From: Capra hircus
Lineage: Eukaryota; Chordata; Mammalia; Artiodactyla; Bovidae
NCBI RefSeq assembly: GCF_001704415.2
Contig: NC_030813.1
Span: forward strand, 17,626,001 to 17,690,000
DNA: 64,000 bases
Direction of reading: 5' to 3'
The translations under genes were made by a program, and so were the position numbers. The notes beneath the pieces are model-generated. The model had not been told where the DNA came from and did no database searches. It saw nothing but the letters and a program-made list of their open reading frames with translations. This document shows positions 25,390-37,320 of the stretch, in pieces. The stretch's first letter is position 1. Each line of letters starts with the position of its first letter.

Positions 25390-26314
25390 TACAACCACAA
25401 TTGAGTCAGCATATGAAACAATCAGATATTCTATTTAGCAGAAATGGTTAGTTATCATATGTAAATAAACAAAAATATTTCATTTAGCATGTATTTATAT
25501 GATCTATATTATATCTATATCTGGCTGTATTATTCATTATAGATAGATTCACTACAAGTAACATGTAAAATCCTTTAATTACGATGATCTATTTAATCAA
25601 GGCTTTCACGAAGGGCCTTGGCTTTCATTTTCCTTTCTTTGCATATTAAATCGGCTTTTCATTTCCACAATCTTTGCAGTAAGGGCAGGTGATTTGATGA
25701 ACCCAACCCCTGAAGTACACCCTCAAAACCCACTAGAAGAGCTTGGAAAGAGACAAGAGAAACAGAATGATTTCTGCTGGTTTATCCATGCAGTGAGCAA
25801 AGAGTGGTCAGGAAAGGAAACAGAAGTAGAAGATAAGATTCTGCGGCTCCATCTCATAGCCAGAGTTCATTTCCTTATTTTCTACACCTCCTCTGACAAA
25901 TCCTAAGAAAAGAATTCCTGTGACTAAATGTCTCCCAATTACTAATAACAGAAACTTCCTACAGAATGTCTCACTGACAGATTAAACACACAAGCTTCTA
26001 GTCTACTGTAAGCCATGGATAAGAACACTAGAAAGTTACCTTGAAACAAAGCCTATTAAAATGTAATTTAAGCTGTAATCAGAAAGAAGCATAAAAAATA
26101 CAATAAAGATCATAAATTGTACAATTTTTATGAAAATTTCTCTCTTTTTAAGCACATGAGTTTTAAAAATGATTATACTTCTTGACATATTAACTACTAC
26201 TGAAAATTTATTTTGGAACAGTTTTAAATACAGAAAAAAACATTATCCAAAAATATATTTGGTTAAACATTAAAGCTATCTAAATGTCTGCAGCAGACAT
26301 TTTGAAGGACCTAA
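25390..26314. other. Unique A/T-rich non-coding sequence
   Basis: Nothing recognisable apart from A/T-rich stretches around 25480-25540. Confidence 0.5.
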
Positions 26315-26325
26315 GAAATACATTA

Positions 26326-26489
26326 AGGCTTCCCTGGTGGCTCAGACAGTAGAGTCTGTCTGCAGTGCGGGAGACTAGGTTCAATCCCTGGGTCGGGAAG
26401 ATCCCCTGGAGAAGGTAATGCTAACCCACTCCATTCTTGCCTGGAAAAACTGCTCCTCAGTCCATGGGGTTGCAAAGTCAGACATGACT
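26326..26489 (+). mobile_element. Bov-tA SINE with body deletions
   Basis: Head, B-box and shortened body are present. A perfect 11-bp duplication GAAATACATTA flanks the copy at 26315-26325 and 26490-26500. Confidence 0.92.
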
Positions 26490-26929
26490 GAAATACATTA
26501 TACTTTCTGTTTAAAAAACAGCAACATATTTTTATTTTCATAAAAATTTAAATGCATGACATTTTTAAAAAGTTAATAAATACACCCTAAAGAAGGTAAG
26601 GTGTTAATGTTGGTTGTGGGATTTACTAATTATTTTCTTTTCCTCTGGTACTTACCTACTTTCTCCAAATTTTCTGCGACAAAAGTATTTACCTATGTAT
26701 CTATTAATAGATACAACTGTATTCTCAGTTTATAAATATTATGTTTAAGATTTTAATGATGAGGAAAATACAATATGATTTCAGCAATCTAAAGATGCAT
26801 GTTACGTATATATTTTTAAAACTCTGAAGAAAACACACCATATATTGATACTGCTTAATGAATTTATGGGTGATTTTAACTTTTTTATTTTGGATTGTAT
26901 TTTCTAATTTTCCATATTAATCATTGTTG

Positions 26930-27068
26930 GTTAGATAGCATCACTGACTCAATAGACATGAACTTGAGAAAACTCCAGGAGACAGTGAAGGAAGGAAGCC
27001 TGGAGTGCTTCAGTCCATGGGGTCACAAAGAGCTGGACACAACGTAGCAACTGAACAACAACAACAAA
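26930..27068 (+). mobile_element. Old BovB terminal fragment
   Basis: GGTTAGATAGCATCACTGAC through GAACAACAACAACAAA is the terminus of the older BovB form, which ends in CAA repeats rather than ACTGA repeats. Confidence 0.8.
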
Positions 27069-27466
27069 TAATCAGGAAAATGCTAACGGTTATTTTAACG
27101 ATAAGAGTATTGACAGAGTTAACAGGGAAAATGTGCTTCTGTTCTTTAAAAAGGTATTTTGTTTTGTATAATTTCAAGTATGTAAAAAATGCATCTACAG
27201 AAAAGTCAGAGCACAAGTACGCTAAAATATTAAGAATGGTTGTTCAAGTGGTAGGAGTATGAGATTTTTCTCCTTCCTACATCTGTGTATAGTCCACATT
27301 TAGAAATATTTTCATTACCAGTGTGTCATTTTATACCAATAGCTAAAAGTACTGGAAGCCATGTCTAGCTGTTGCTGTTATTTTCACAGAAATATTTATC
27401 CACTGAAATCTTTATTTCATATCTTCACTCAGCCTCAATTAACTGCAATAAAAAGCATATGTTTAG

Positions 27467-27624
27467 GGACTTCCCTGGTGGTCGAGTGGCTAAGACTCGG
27501 TGCTCCCAATGCAGGGCATCCGGGTTTGATTCCTGGTCAGGGAACTAGATCCCACATGTTGCAACTAAAAGTTTAAATGCCGCAACTAAAACCTGGTACA
27601 GCCAAATAAAATTGTTTTTTCAGT
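27467..27624 (+). mobile_element. CHR-type SINE
   Basis: The copy runs from GGACTTCCCTGGTGGTCGAG to AGCCAAATAAAATTG. A 10-bp duplication ATATGTTTAG lies at 27457-27466 and 27625-27634. Confidence 0.9.
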
Positions 27625-28035
27625 ATATGTTTAGAATTTTGCACTTTGGACAAGTCTGCAGTATTGCTGCTATAGAGAAAGCCTGGTAAACCAGTAAATA
27701 TTTTTGGATGTTACAATCCTAACCTGAAGTAAACACACAATTAAATTAGTCTTTACTTAGTGTTCACCTTTCAAAAACAGACTTCACTGTACTAAAGTGT
27801 GATATCTTCTGCAGGGTTTATTCTCAAGAAGGGTGAAGACTGCTTTATAAATTTCCATATAATGGATGTCATTCATTCTCTCACAAAAGAAAAGCAGCCA
27901 GTCATTTAGCAAATCTCCAAGCCCTCTGGGTGAATATTGGTAATTTTTGTGCACCACAAATGTTTTAGGAAGTCTGTGTATTTAAGCACTTTTGAAAATC
28001 TTTTTCCTGTTACTTGGTGGAGTTTGGCTTTGTTG

Positions 28036-28245
28036 TGGGGCTTCTCCGGTGACTCAGGCATAAAGAATCTACCTGCAATGCAAGAGACCCAGGTTCGACC
28101 CCTGAATCAGGAAGATCCACTGAAGAAGGTAATGGCAACCCACTTAAGTATTGCCTGGAGAATCCCATGGACAGAGGAGCCTGGTGGGCTATAGTCCATG
28201 GGGCTGCAGAGAGTCGGACACGACTGAGAGACTTAGCACATATAT
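28036..28245 (+). mobile_element. Bov-tA SINE
   Basis: Full-length copy with B-box GGTTCGACCCC and the terminal GAGTCGGACACGACTGAGAG. Confidence 0.9.
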
Positions 28246-28506
28246 ACAGCACATTATTAGGTCACATAGCTCACCACGATCACCTTGCTGGATCTGGAAA
28301 ACACCAGATATTCAAACAGTAATATATCTGAATGAGACATAGGGATATATTGACACTGACTTGGGTTATCAAGAGGAGGCGGGAAGGAAGGAAGAAGTTT
28401 AGATTTTGAAATTGCAGATCAGTGATTCTGAACCTATACAACTCAAATCACATTATCTATCAAGATGGGACTAGTTATATTATAAATATTACTTGTACAA
28501 TAAAAT

Positions 28507-28717
28507 TGTTGCTGTTCAGTTGCTAAGTGACATCTGATTCTTTGCAACCCCATGGACTGTAGCCCACGAGGCTCCTCTGTCCATGGGATCTTCCAGGCAA
28601 GAATACTGGAGTATGGGTCACTTCCTCCTCCAGGGGATCTTCCCAAACAAGGGATCAAACCACATCGCCTGCATTGGTAGGTGGGTTCTTCACCACTGAC
28701 CCACCAGGGAAGCCTAC
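28507..28717 (-). mobile_element. Bov-tA SINE
   Basis: Full-length reverse copy with a perfect 10-bp duplication ACAATAAAAT at 28497-28506 and 28718-28727. Confidence 0.92.
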
Positions 28718-28727
28718 ACAATAAAAT

Positions 28728-30523
28728 ACCATCATACTAATACAATGTTAGGTGAAGAAAGTTACAAAATGGTATATATAGCACAATTTTTTACTGTGGG
28801 GGAAAACTGTGCTATGCATAAACAAACTAGTTACTAGAAAGGTGATATTATACAGAACATTTACTTCACTTTTTACCTTTTTGTGTTGAAAAAATAAGTA
28901 AGCAGCATATTTTTATTTTACTGCCTAAGAGCAAAGATAATCGTTGATTCAACAATATTTAGTGAGTACATACTCTGTATTAGGGGCTGTTGTAGGGACA
29001 CAACAGTTTTTCAAAAGTCACTTCCTTCACGGAGTTTAAATTCTGCTAATGTTGTACTACAACAACAATAAACAAATTTCAAGTGCTATGAAAAAAATAA
29101 AATAAGAGGGATGTTTGAAGTAAGATCACCAAGCTTATGAAGCAATATTCACTTTAAAATTTTTAAATGAACACTCATTATGTGGAAAAAATATCAGTAC
29201 CCCATCAAGTCAAATGAATATCAAGAACACCTATGTTCCAACTTGCTGAAACTCGGTCACAGTAAACAGCTTCTAGAAACCTGTACAAATAAAACTTCCT
29301 GAAACTAAAAAGGAATCCCACTGAAGATGCTCCCCTACACGCTCGATTGTAGATTTTTGTCTTTGAGTTCTTTTCCATTTCTAATAGATTAAAATAATGT
29401 ATATATGTGTAAAGTATTCTAGTTCTCTTGGTCATAATGGACTTTTAAAAAACTGATCACCCCAGTACACTCTTTAAAGAAAGGTTTAACCCATATGAGG
29501 CTTTTAAGAAGAAAAAGTTAAAGATGCAATATTGTAAACACAGGACGATTAAAAACAAAAATATTATGTGCGAACAGAAAAGTTGAAACTGTCACATACC
29601 TAATAAGGATTCAGAACTCAGTTTGAGTTTTGATGCAGAAATTATATTTTATCTTAAATAAGGAGGAGAGAAACTACAGATATCAATAAACTTATAAAGC
29701 TATTTAATGAAATGGTGACCAGTCTCAAGATAAGCAAAGTTGAGGGTTAGATATATAGTAAATGTTGTCTGCACTGCTGAAAGCTCAGATGAGGCAGATG
29801 AATGGTTGGCCAATCAGAACAGAGAATTATTTCTGGCTTTCTGTTCTGTGTGGAATTTGGCTCTAAGTGCTCAGGAAGGTAGCAGAAGGCTGGCTCCTGT
29901 CCTCAAGAGATTTTTGATTAAGTAACTCCTACCTTCCCCCCATTCTACCCAGAAGCCACTTAAAAGGATGAATGAGCAATAAAAACAAATTTTATAAATT
30001 AGAGAAGAGCCTGAAATACATTTGAAGTTTAGTAAAACTTTAGTAAAGTGTATCAGATAGAAGTAAAAGTGAAAAGAAAATTCAAATAATGGACATAAAA
30101 TGGGAGATGAGGGAAGACATATATATATCTTAGAAACTTTAAATGTCTAGGGTACACAGATGAAAACTGAAAACAATTTTTTTAATGTAGAAGTCTTCTT
30201 ATTTAAATGCCAAGCTCCACAGATCAGTAATGAATAGAAAATCGTTCTATTCAGTTTAACACTGGTCTATCCTATGGTCAGACTGTTTTCTACAGAGTGA
30301 AGCAGGTTTAGAAAAAACACAGGATGATTAAAAGCATTCTCTGAACCCAAACCTCATGCTAAAAAGTAGTCAGGAAATGCTATAAACTCAATGCTCGATT
30401 AGCATCCGAAAACTAAAAGAAGTAATTCCATATTTAATCTTATTTCCATTAAATGCAATTTTCATTGATGATTCTACATAAAGATTACTCATTTGAAATT
30501 GTCTTTTAAAAACATGCTATCAA
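28728..30523. other. Non-coding sequence with one old repeat
   Basis: Only the L2/MER-like piece at 28945-29085 is recognised. The rest is A/T-rich and has no supported gene. Confidence 0.5.
28945..29085 (+). mobile_element. Probable ancient L2/MER-type fragment
   Basis: ATTCAACAATATTTAGTGAG, followed by ACTCTGTATTAGGGGCTG and an ACAATAAACAAA stretch, follows a common old mammalian interspersed repeat. Family assignment is uncertain. Confidence 0.4.
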
Positions 30524-30852
30524 AGTGAAAGTGAAAGTCGCTCAGTCCTGTCCAAGTTTTTGCGACCCCATGGACTATACAGTCCCTGGAATTCTCCAGG
30601 CCAGAATACTGGAGCAGGTAGTCTTTCTCTTCTCCAGGGGATCTTCTCAACCCAGGGATTGAACCCAGGTCTCCCCCATTGCAGGCAGATTTTGAACCAG
30701 CTGAACCAGCTGATTCTTTACCACGGAAGCCCAAGAATACTGGAGTGGGTAGCCTATCCCTTCTCCAACAGATCTTCCCAACCCAGGAATCAAACCGGGA
30801 TCTCCCACATTGCAGGCAGATTCTTTACCAATTGAGCTATCAGGGAAGCCCT
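30524..30852 (-). mobile_element. Bov-tA SINE with duplicated head/body module
   Basis: A reverse-oriented unit is followed by a second partial unit that starts at AAGAATACTGGAGTGGGTAG and repeats the body and tRNA-like head. The same dimer-like arrangement recurs at 44093-44411. Confidence 0.88.
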
Positions 30853-31156
30853 AAAATTTTTTTTTTGATTGAAACAAAGTAACAGTCTAGAAGTTTTTCA
30901 TATTCTGATTTTGAAGGTTTTTTGATTTTGTCTTTTTTTCTTCTAACATCTCCTGTAGCGCAATATGCAGTAATAAAGATATTAGAAGACTGGGAGCCCA
31001 TTTCCAAGGCTTATACTGAACTAGAGTAAAAATGACATTCCAGTTAATATGTTTCTATACTCTAAAGTAAGGCACATCTTAAGAATGTCAAAGGGGCTGA
31101 TGGGCTGATGAGGAGTATCTTTAAAGGACATGACTGAATTTCATTTGTGGGTGGGA

Positions 31157-31372
31157 GGGCCTTCCCTGTGGCTTAGAGGTAAATAATCCGCCTGCAATGC
31201 AGGGGACGTGGGTCTGATCCCTGGGTTTGATCTCTGAGTTGGGAAGATTCCCCTGGAAAAGGAAATGGCAATCCACTCCAGTATTCCTGCCTGGGAATTC
31301 TCATGGATGGAGGAGCCTGGTGAGCTACCGTCCATGGGGTCACAAAGAGTCAGACACAACTGAGCACGCACG
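31157..31372 (+). mobile_element. Bov-tA SINE
   Basis: Full-length copy with a small internal duplication around the B-box (CTGATCCCTGGGTTTGATCT). Confidence 0.88.
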
Positions 31373-31661
31373 CAGTTTTACAGGGTAAATAAAACCTTCG
31401 CAATCCTCTCAGCTTCAAATTCCTTCTTCTGCTCCCCAGACAGTCAGCCCACGTCCCACCCACTTTAATCCTGAATCTATCTTACCTAACTCTTATCTCT
31501 TTAGCTCAGTTCAGCTCACAAACACCTCTCCTTATAAAAGCATGAATGAGTCCAAACATATCAGCAGCCACAACAAATATCCAATGGATTCAATTTATCT
31601 ACCAGAAAGATACATTTAAAAAACTGTTTTTAATAACAATAATAATTTTTAAAAAAAGCTG

Positions 31662-31790
31662 GGACTTCTCTGGTGGTTCAGTGGTTAAGACTCCACACTT
31701 CCACTGCAATGGGCACAGGTGCTATCCCAAGTTGGGGAAATGAGATTCCACATGCTGTGTGGCACAGTCAAAAAATAAAATAAAAGTAAA
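31662..31790 (+). mobile_element. CHR-type SINE
   Basis: GGGACTTCTCTGGTGGTTCA through TGTGGCACAGTCAAAAAATA. Diverged, and the B-box is decayed. Confidence 0.82.
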
Positions 31791-32514
31791 GAATAAAGAG
31801 AAAGCCGAGTTGGGTACTAGGTATATGGAGTACTGCTAGTACTTTGGACTGCTGGATACAAAGTGAAAATATTGCTATTGAGAGGAAGTGGACAATCAGG
31901 AACAGGCTACTAAGAAGACATGAATAGTCCTGTACAGGGAAAGGAGGAGCCCCGCAGACAGTCACTGGGAAAGGAGTGAACAGGTACTTAAGGCAGCACG
32001 CCCTCCCTCTCTGGGTTTGTTCCCAGTCCATTTCCTGCTTTACTGGCTCCTGTAAAGCCCTTGAATGGCTTCTATTGGCCAAAAGCCCATTGCTTATTTT
32101 CGCTTAAAAACAAAAACACCTTATAATAGAAATTTTTCCAATTTTGTATTAAAAGCAGAGAGAACAGTATAGCAAACCTCATCAGTTACCATGATCATCA
32201 TGGCAAATCTATTTCAACTATCCTCTACCCTGAGTTTTTTTCTTTTTTGAAACAATCCCAAACATCATTTCACTTGTAAATATTTCAGTATGCCTCTTTG
32301 AGGCTGTCTTAAAAAAAAAAAAAATCCAATGCCATTATAGGTAAACAAAATAAATTTTATTTCCTTAATAACAAATATCTGGTCAGATCACCTTTCCCTA
32401 ATTATCTTTTTTCTCTGGACTGCTTCTTAGATGCTGGTGTGTCCTTCTATCAGGTAACACTGCTTAAAAGGACCTTCATAATCTGGGTTCTGCCTTCCTT
32501 TTCAGGCCCACTTT
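31791..32514. other. Non-coding sequence left of the RPL7 retrocopy
   Basis: No gene is seen. Part of the stretch around 32370-32510 may be an old repeat that I cannot name. Confidence 0.45.
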
Positions 32515-32529
32515 GAGACTCACTTTTTT
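32515..32529. repeat. Target-site duplication of the RPL7 retrocopy (3' side)
   Basis: GAGACTCACTTTTTT here is identical to 33614-33628. The last six T merge with the tail of the insert. The A-rich strand matches the usual L1 endonuclease preference. Confidence 0.85.
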
Positions 32530-33613
32530 TTTTTTTTAATTTCTGCAACATTTTTAATCTGTAAACCGAACTTTTCATCATATACAAAGGCCTATGAAAT
32601 AGGCTTTCTTAGATTAGACCCAGCTTGGCCAACTGAAAATGGAAAATCAGGATTGTTTTTTGTACAGGAAAATCTTCAATAAACCCAAGGAATGTTTTTC
32701 ACAAGACACAGGCTGGACCCTAAGTTTTGCATCCAAGAGGCCAGGCTGTTGATTTGACTTTATCTTGTCGCACCAAGATTTGCAAAGGAAAGATAAAAGT
32801 CAACCAAGACAGTACATTTCAATTTGTTTCAATTGTTTATTAACCAGAACACAAAAATAATCCTGGTAGACACCTTAGTTCATCCTTCTAATAAGCCTGT
32901 TGATCTGGTCTTCCCTGCTGCCAGCATCTCCACCTTCTACAAAATGGGTGGTCTTTTTCTTCATTCCACCTCGTGGAGAAGACAATTTAAAGGGCCACAG
33001 GAAGTTGTTTGCTTCTTTGAAACGTTTTCCAAAGGTATAGATCTCATGAATCAGATCCCCCATGCAGATGATTCCATATTTCCCAAGAGATCGAGCAATC
33101 AATGCATTGTCTGTCAGGGCAATTCGCTTTTTGTTGATTTTGCCATAACCATGCTTGTAGATCAATTCATTTACAGACTTCAGATTTGGCTACCCCCATG
33201 CAATGTATGGCTCCACAATTCTCAGCATATTAATTGATGCCTTGTTGAGCTTCACAAAGGTGCCGTTGAAGATCTGCCGGAGGCGAAGGGGCTGCAGCAC
33301 CTTTCGAACCTTTGGGCTCACACCATTGATACCTCTGATCCTGATGACAAACGCCAATTTGGGTTCCGCGGGTACACAGAAGTTGCCGGCTTTTCGTGCC
33401 ATCCTAGCCATTCGAATTTCAGTTCTGTACATCTGCCTGTATTCCTTGTGGGAATGCTTAGCTTTTTCATAGATAAGCTTCCTCCTTGCCTTTCGAAGCA
33501 TCTTTTGGGCAAACTTCTTTCTCAGTCCGCTTTTTCTTAAGGGTTTCTGGCACAGCAGGAACCTTCTTTTTCTTCTCTTCTGCACCCTCCATGGTTCCAG
33601 CCGGGAAAGAGGC
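32530..33613 (-). pseudogene. RPL7: Processed pseudogene of ribosomal protein L7
   Basis: This is an intronless minus-strand copy of RPL7, a large-subunit ribosomal protein. The mRNA 5' end is kept, including a pyrimidine-rich TOP-like leader (CCTCTTTCCCGG) before ATG at 33592. The first 20 or so codons read MEGAEEKKKKVPAVPETLKK. A deletion near 33530 (about 29 nt, inferred) then shifts the frame. The body continues in another frame from LRKKFAQKML to PYIAWG, where a Tyr codon has become TAG at 33190-33192. The same frame resumes at PNLKSVNELIYK and ends at TAA 32875-32877. The C-terminus EDQINRLIRRMN is intact. A 15-bp direct repeat, GAGACTCACTTTTTT, flanks the copy (32515-32529 and 33614-33628), and a T14 run (the poly(A) tail) is at 32524-32537. 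The 337 nt after the stop contain AATAAA (32836-32841) and ATTAAA (32553-32558). It cannot make full L7. Confidence 0.95.
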
Positions 33614-33628
33614 GAGACTCACTTTTTT
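33614..33628. repeat. Target-site duplication of the RPL7 retrocopy (5' side)
   Basis: This is the exact partner of 32515-32529 and directly abuts the first base of the retrocopied mRNA. Confidence 0.85.
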
Positions 33629-33649
33629 ACTTTTCCCTAAACACTGTTT

Positions 33650-33918
33650 GGAGGGAATGATGCTGAAGCTGAAACTCCAGTACTTTGGCCACCTCATGCG
33701 GAAGAGTTGACTCATTGGAAAAGACTCTGATGCTGGGAGGGATTGGGGGCAGGAGGAGAAGAGGACAAGAGAGGATGAGATGGCTGGATGGCATCACTCA
33801 CTCGATGGGTGTGAGTTTGAGTGAACTCCAGGAGTTGGTGAGGGACAGGGAGGCCTGGCGTGCTGTGATTCATGGGGTCGCAAAGAGTCGGACACGACTG
33901 GGCGACTGAACTGAACTG
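33650..33918 (+). mobile_element. BovB terminal fragment (about 270 bp)
   Basis: It runs from GGAGGGAATGATGCTGAAGC to the ACTGAACTGAA terminus, only 22 bp from the target duplication of the RPL7 retrocopy. Young sequence, open across most of its length. Confidence 0.92.
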
Positions 33919-34516
33919 AAACCCTGTTTCCAGACAGAGTTGCTGAATTTCTGTTAATGTTTAATGCTTAATGTTCCCTTCACATGCAATACCTGCTTTC
34001 CATATAATTTTTCAGCAGCCCAAACTTCCTTTCACTCCCACTTCATGCTCACATACACGCCAAGAAATTTTTCCTGCTACAATTCCTGGACCCAGAAATG
34101 CATAGTCAAACACTGCACTCACCATCCCGGGAGGTTACAAAACCTAGTGTAACTAGTGTAACCTCCCTTACCCTTTTGTCAAGTTCCCACTGAAACACAG
34201 ATGCCAATTTATAACTACAGCCTGTTAAGACAGAAACCAATCTTTACCTCTGGGGTGCTTTTCGTGTGATAATTTCACCATTTTTTACTTTGCCTTTTGA
34301 CTGTATATTCCTGTATAATTATTAAAACTCTTATACATGGTGTTCTGGAGGTCAAAGAAGACTTCAGTGCAAAGATTTCAGTAGCAAGAAAATCCACAGA
34401 ATTACTTAAACATTATATTTCATAATCATGAAGTTTTCAAATGAGAATTAGATATTTGGCAAATATCTAGCTGTGGAAGTGACGGGGACAAAACAGCTAG
34501 TGGCAAAAGAAGGCCC

Positions 34517-34690
34517 CGGGGCTTAACTGGTGGCTCAGCAGTGAAGAACCCACCTGAGGAGCGAAGGTCTCCTGGAGACGGGAACGGCAGCCCACTCCAG
34601 TATTCCTGCCTGGGGAATCCCATGGACAGAGGAGCCTGGAGGGCTACAGTCCATGGGGTCACAAAGAGTCGGACACGACTGAACATACAT
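34517..34690 (+). mobile_element. Bov-tA SINE with internal deletion
   Basis: The head GGGGCTTAACTGGTGGCTCA joins the body at GGTCTCCTGGAGACGGGAAC. The B-box half of the tRNA-like part is missing. Confidence 0.88.
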
Positions 34691-34799
34691 GCCATATTTT
34701 AGGGCAGCCTGTTCTGACCCCCGTGATATTAACTCATTGATGCGAAAAAAAAAAAAAAAAATGAAAGCCTCTGATGGACGGCATATAGTAAGCTTTGAA

Positions 34800-35020
34800 G
34801 AAATATTTCCTTCATCTACAAGGACCTATTGTATGGCACAAGGAACTCTACTCAATGGTATGTGCCAGTCTTGCTGGGATGGAGGCTTGGGGGAGAATGG
34901 ATACATGTATATGTATGGCTGGGTCCCTTCCTGTTCACCTGTAAATACCACAACATTGCTAATCAGCTATATACCAATTCAAAATAAAAACTTTACAGCA
35001 AAAAAATAAAATTCAAAAAA
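34800..35020 (+). mobile_element. L1 3' UTR fragment (ruminant L1)
   Basis: ACAAGGACCTATTGTATGGC, GAACTCTACTCAATGG and ACCACAACATTGCTAATCAG, then an A-rich tail, match the ruminant L1 3' end. Confidence 0.7.
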
Positions 35021-35726
35021 ATTAAAGAGGAAGAAAAAAAAAGATTTCCTTTATCTAATTACCCTGGAAACACCAAGTGTTGTAGGAGTACAGAGAAGCA
35101 CAGAGGAAAGAATGATTAACTTTTCTACAGGGGACGTGGTGTTAAAGGAAGCTGGACCAGTATTTGCGCCGGTCCTGGAATTTACTGGGCTAGGGGGAAG
35201 GACTTTTTAGGAAAAAAGGAAGCATGTCGTCAGGATAGGGAGAGTTCCAGCCTTTCAGGTGTGACTTCATCCGAGCTGCACCAGTTGATCAGTGCACTGC
35301 AAGAATGCAAACAGAGGCCTCTAAAGGCTAGTGTGCTTCTTTGAAATAAAGAGGTAAACAGTGTTTCCTTAACTTTTGATTAAGTAAATCACTGGATCAT
35401 AAGGAAAGGCAAGGAAATGTGTTAGCTAAGGTGAAAATTACTAAGCTCAAATCTGTACCCTCAATAAACTGAGGTAATTTATTTGGTTAGAACTTTAGTA
35501 ATCAAGATCACAAATTCCTAGAGCAAACATTTTTTGCAACAAATAAACAAAGTAAGTGAACTCCAAAATTTATTTGAATTATTTGAGACATTTATGGCTT
35601 CCTCTGTTTTTGAAAAGAAGTTATATATGTTTAGTAAGCTTTTATGAATAACGGTTAATACAGTTTTCCATCAAATAACATAAAGATTCCTGATGAAAGA
35701 CTGAGAATCTAAATTAATGGGAATTA

Positions 35727-36022
35727 ATCCTAAAGGAAATCAACACTGAATATTCATTGGAATGACTGTCATGGAAGCTGAAGTGCCAGAAGTTTGGCCA
35801 CTTGAACCAACTCATTGGAAAAGACCCTGATGTTGATAAAGATTGAAGGCAAAAGGAGAAGGGGGCAGCAGAGAATGAGATGGTTAGATAGGATCACCGA
35901 CTCAATGGACGTGAATTTGAGTACACTCTGGGAGATAGTGGAGGACAGAGGAACCTGGTATGCTGCAGTCCATGGGGCTGCAAACAGTTGGACATGACTT
36001 AGCAACTGAACAACAACCACGA
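35727..36022 (+). mobile_element. Old BovB terminal fragment
   Basis: AATCCTAAAGGAAATCAACA through GCAACTGAACAACAACCACG. An older-type terminus ending in CAA repeats. Confidence 0.88.
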
Positions 36023-36029
36023 AATATCA

Positions 36030-36200
36030 GTTATAAAATAAGCTACCAGGATATACTGTATAACAGAGAAAATAAAGTCAATATTTTATAATAACTATAA
36101 ATGGAGTATAACCTTTAAAAACTGTGAATCACTATACTGTATACTTGTAACTTATGTAATATTATTGTATATCAACTATCCTTCAATCATTAATTACTTC
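36030..36200 (+). mobile_element. Old L1 3'-end fragment
   Basis: TTATAATAACTATAAATGGA, TATAACCTTTAAAAACTG and the terminal TATCAACTATCCTTCAATCA are the tail of an older L1. Confidence 0.7.
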
Positions 36201-36427
36201 GGTTCTTTTTAAAACAAGTCAAACTTAAAAGCATTTGCCCCAAGTCAACATTCTACACTCAGAAAATTATTCAAAGTATAAGACTGCATATGAAATAAAG
36301 CTACCTCCAACGAACAAGTCAGCGAATGAAGCACTGTATAGTGCGGCTTAAGGGAAAGTGAGAAACTTTATAGAGTTAAATGGGTTTTTCTCTTACTTTT
36401 TACAGAGATTCCAAAGTTAACCTCGGT

Positions 36428-36640
36428 TGCTTCCCTGGTGGTTCAGATGGTAAAGAATCTGCTTGCAATGCAGGGGACAAGGGTTCAATCCCTGGGTTGG
36501 GAAGATCCCCTGGAGAAGGGCATGGCAACCCACTCCAGTATTCTTGTCTGGAAAATCCCATGGACAGAGGAGCCTGGCAGGCTACGGTCCATGGGGTCAC
36601 ATGGAGTCAGACACGACTGAGTGACTATCACTTTGACTTT
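36428..36640 (+). mobile_element. Bov-tA SINE
   Basis: Full-length and well-kept copy with B-box GGTTCAATCCC. It reads open in several frames because of its base composition; these are not genes. Confidence 0.92.
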
Positions 36641-37307
36641 ACACACACTAATGTCCTACCATGGACTATGAGGATGAGCTCTTGAGCCAGCCCTGAGAGC
36701 CACTCCTGTAATCTCGTTCTTCCTCTTGACTTTACAGCGGATCCTTCCCTGAGAAACTCCTCCACCTGACAGAACCAGACTGCAAACTCAGGAAGAAGAA
36801 TGACTCCTAATTTCACAACTCTCTCGCATCACCCAACCACTGCTGGGCCAGTAGCCCAATGTATAGCAACACAATCCAATCTGCTAACATCCTGCTTTCC
36901 TTTCAAAAAATAAATTCAAGAACGCTTAAAAGATCAGACTGGGATTTAATGTCAGGACTTTCTCGCTTTACCAATGCTCCTCCCATTTCTTTCATCCAGC
37001 CTATGGGTTTGTAGTTTGCAGCCTACACAGGGGATCCCCTCTGCTGGCTTAGAAGGTGCAAGGACAGTTCACGTCTGCTGTGTGTCAACGTCGCTGGCCA
37101 CCAGCCAGGTGCCTGGCGTTCAGAGGCACTAGAATGGCTGTGAGTGAACGTGTCATCTCACACACTGAGAGACTCCAGCCCTGTTGCACCCTTCTCCACA
37201 GGACCATAGGCACCTTCTTTTTCTAATGGATTCAACAACGTGTCTGTATAATTATAATTTCCATATGGGATACAAGACTCCAAAATTTCACCCAACTTAG
37301 AATGCTT
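36641..37307. other. Unique sequence, no gene seen
   Basis: Moderate GC and short ORFs only. No known element is recognised. Confidence 0.45.
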
Positions 37308-37320
37308 TGTGTGACTGCAT

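Noticed and set aside
32875..33592. RPL7 as a functional intronless gene
   Set aside because: A deletion-frameshift near 33530 and a TAG at 33190-33192 prevent full-length protein.
36380..36685. Open frames up to 101 codons in several frames
   Set aside because: They coincide with a Bov-tA SINE. SINE sequence of this type stays open in many frames without coding.
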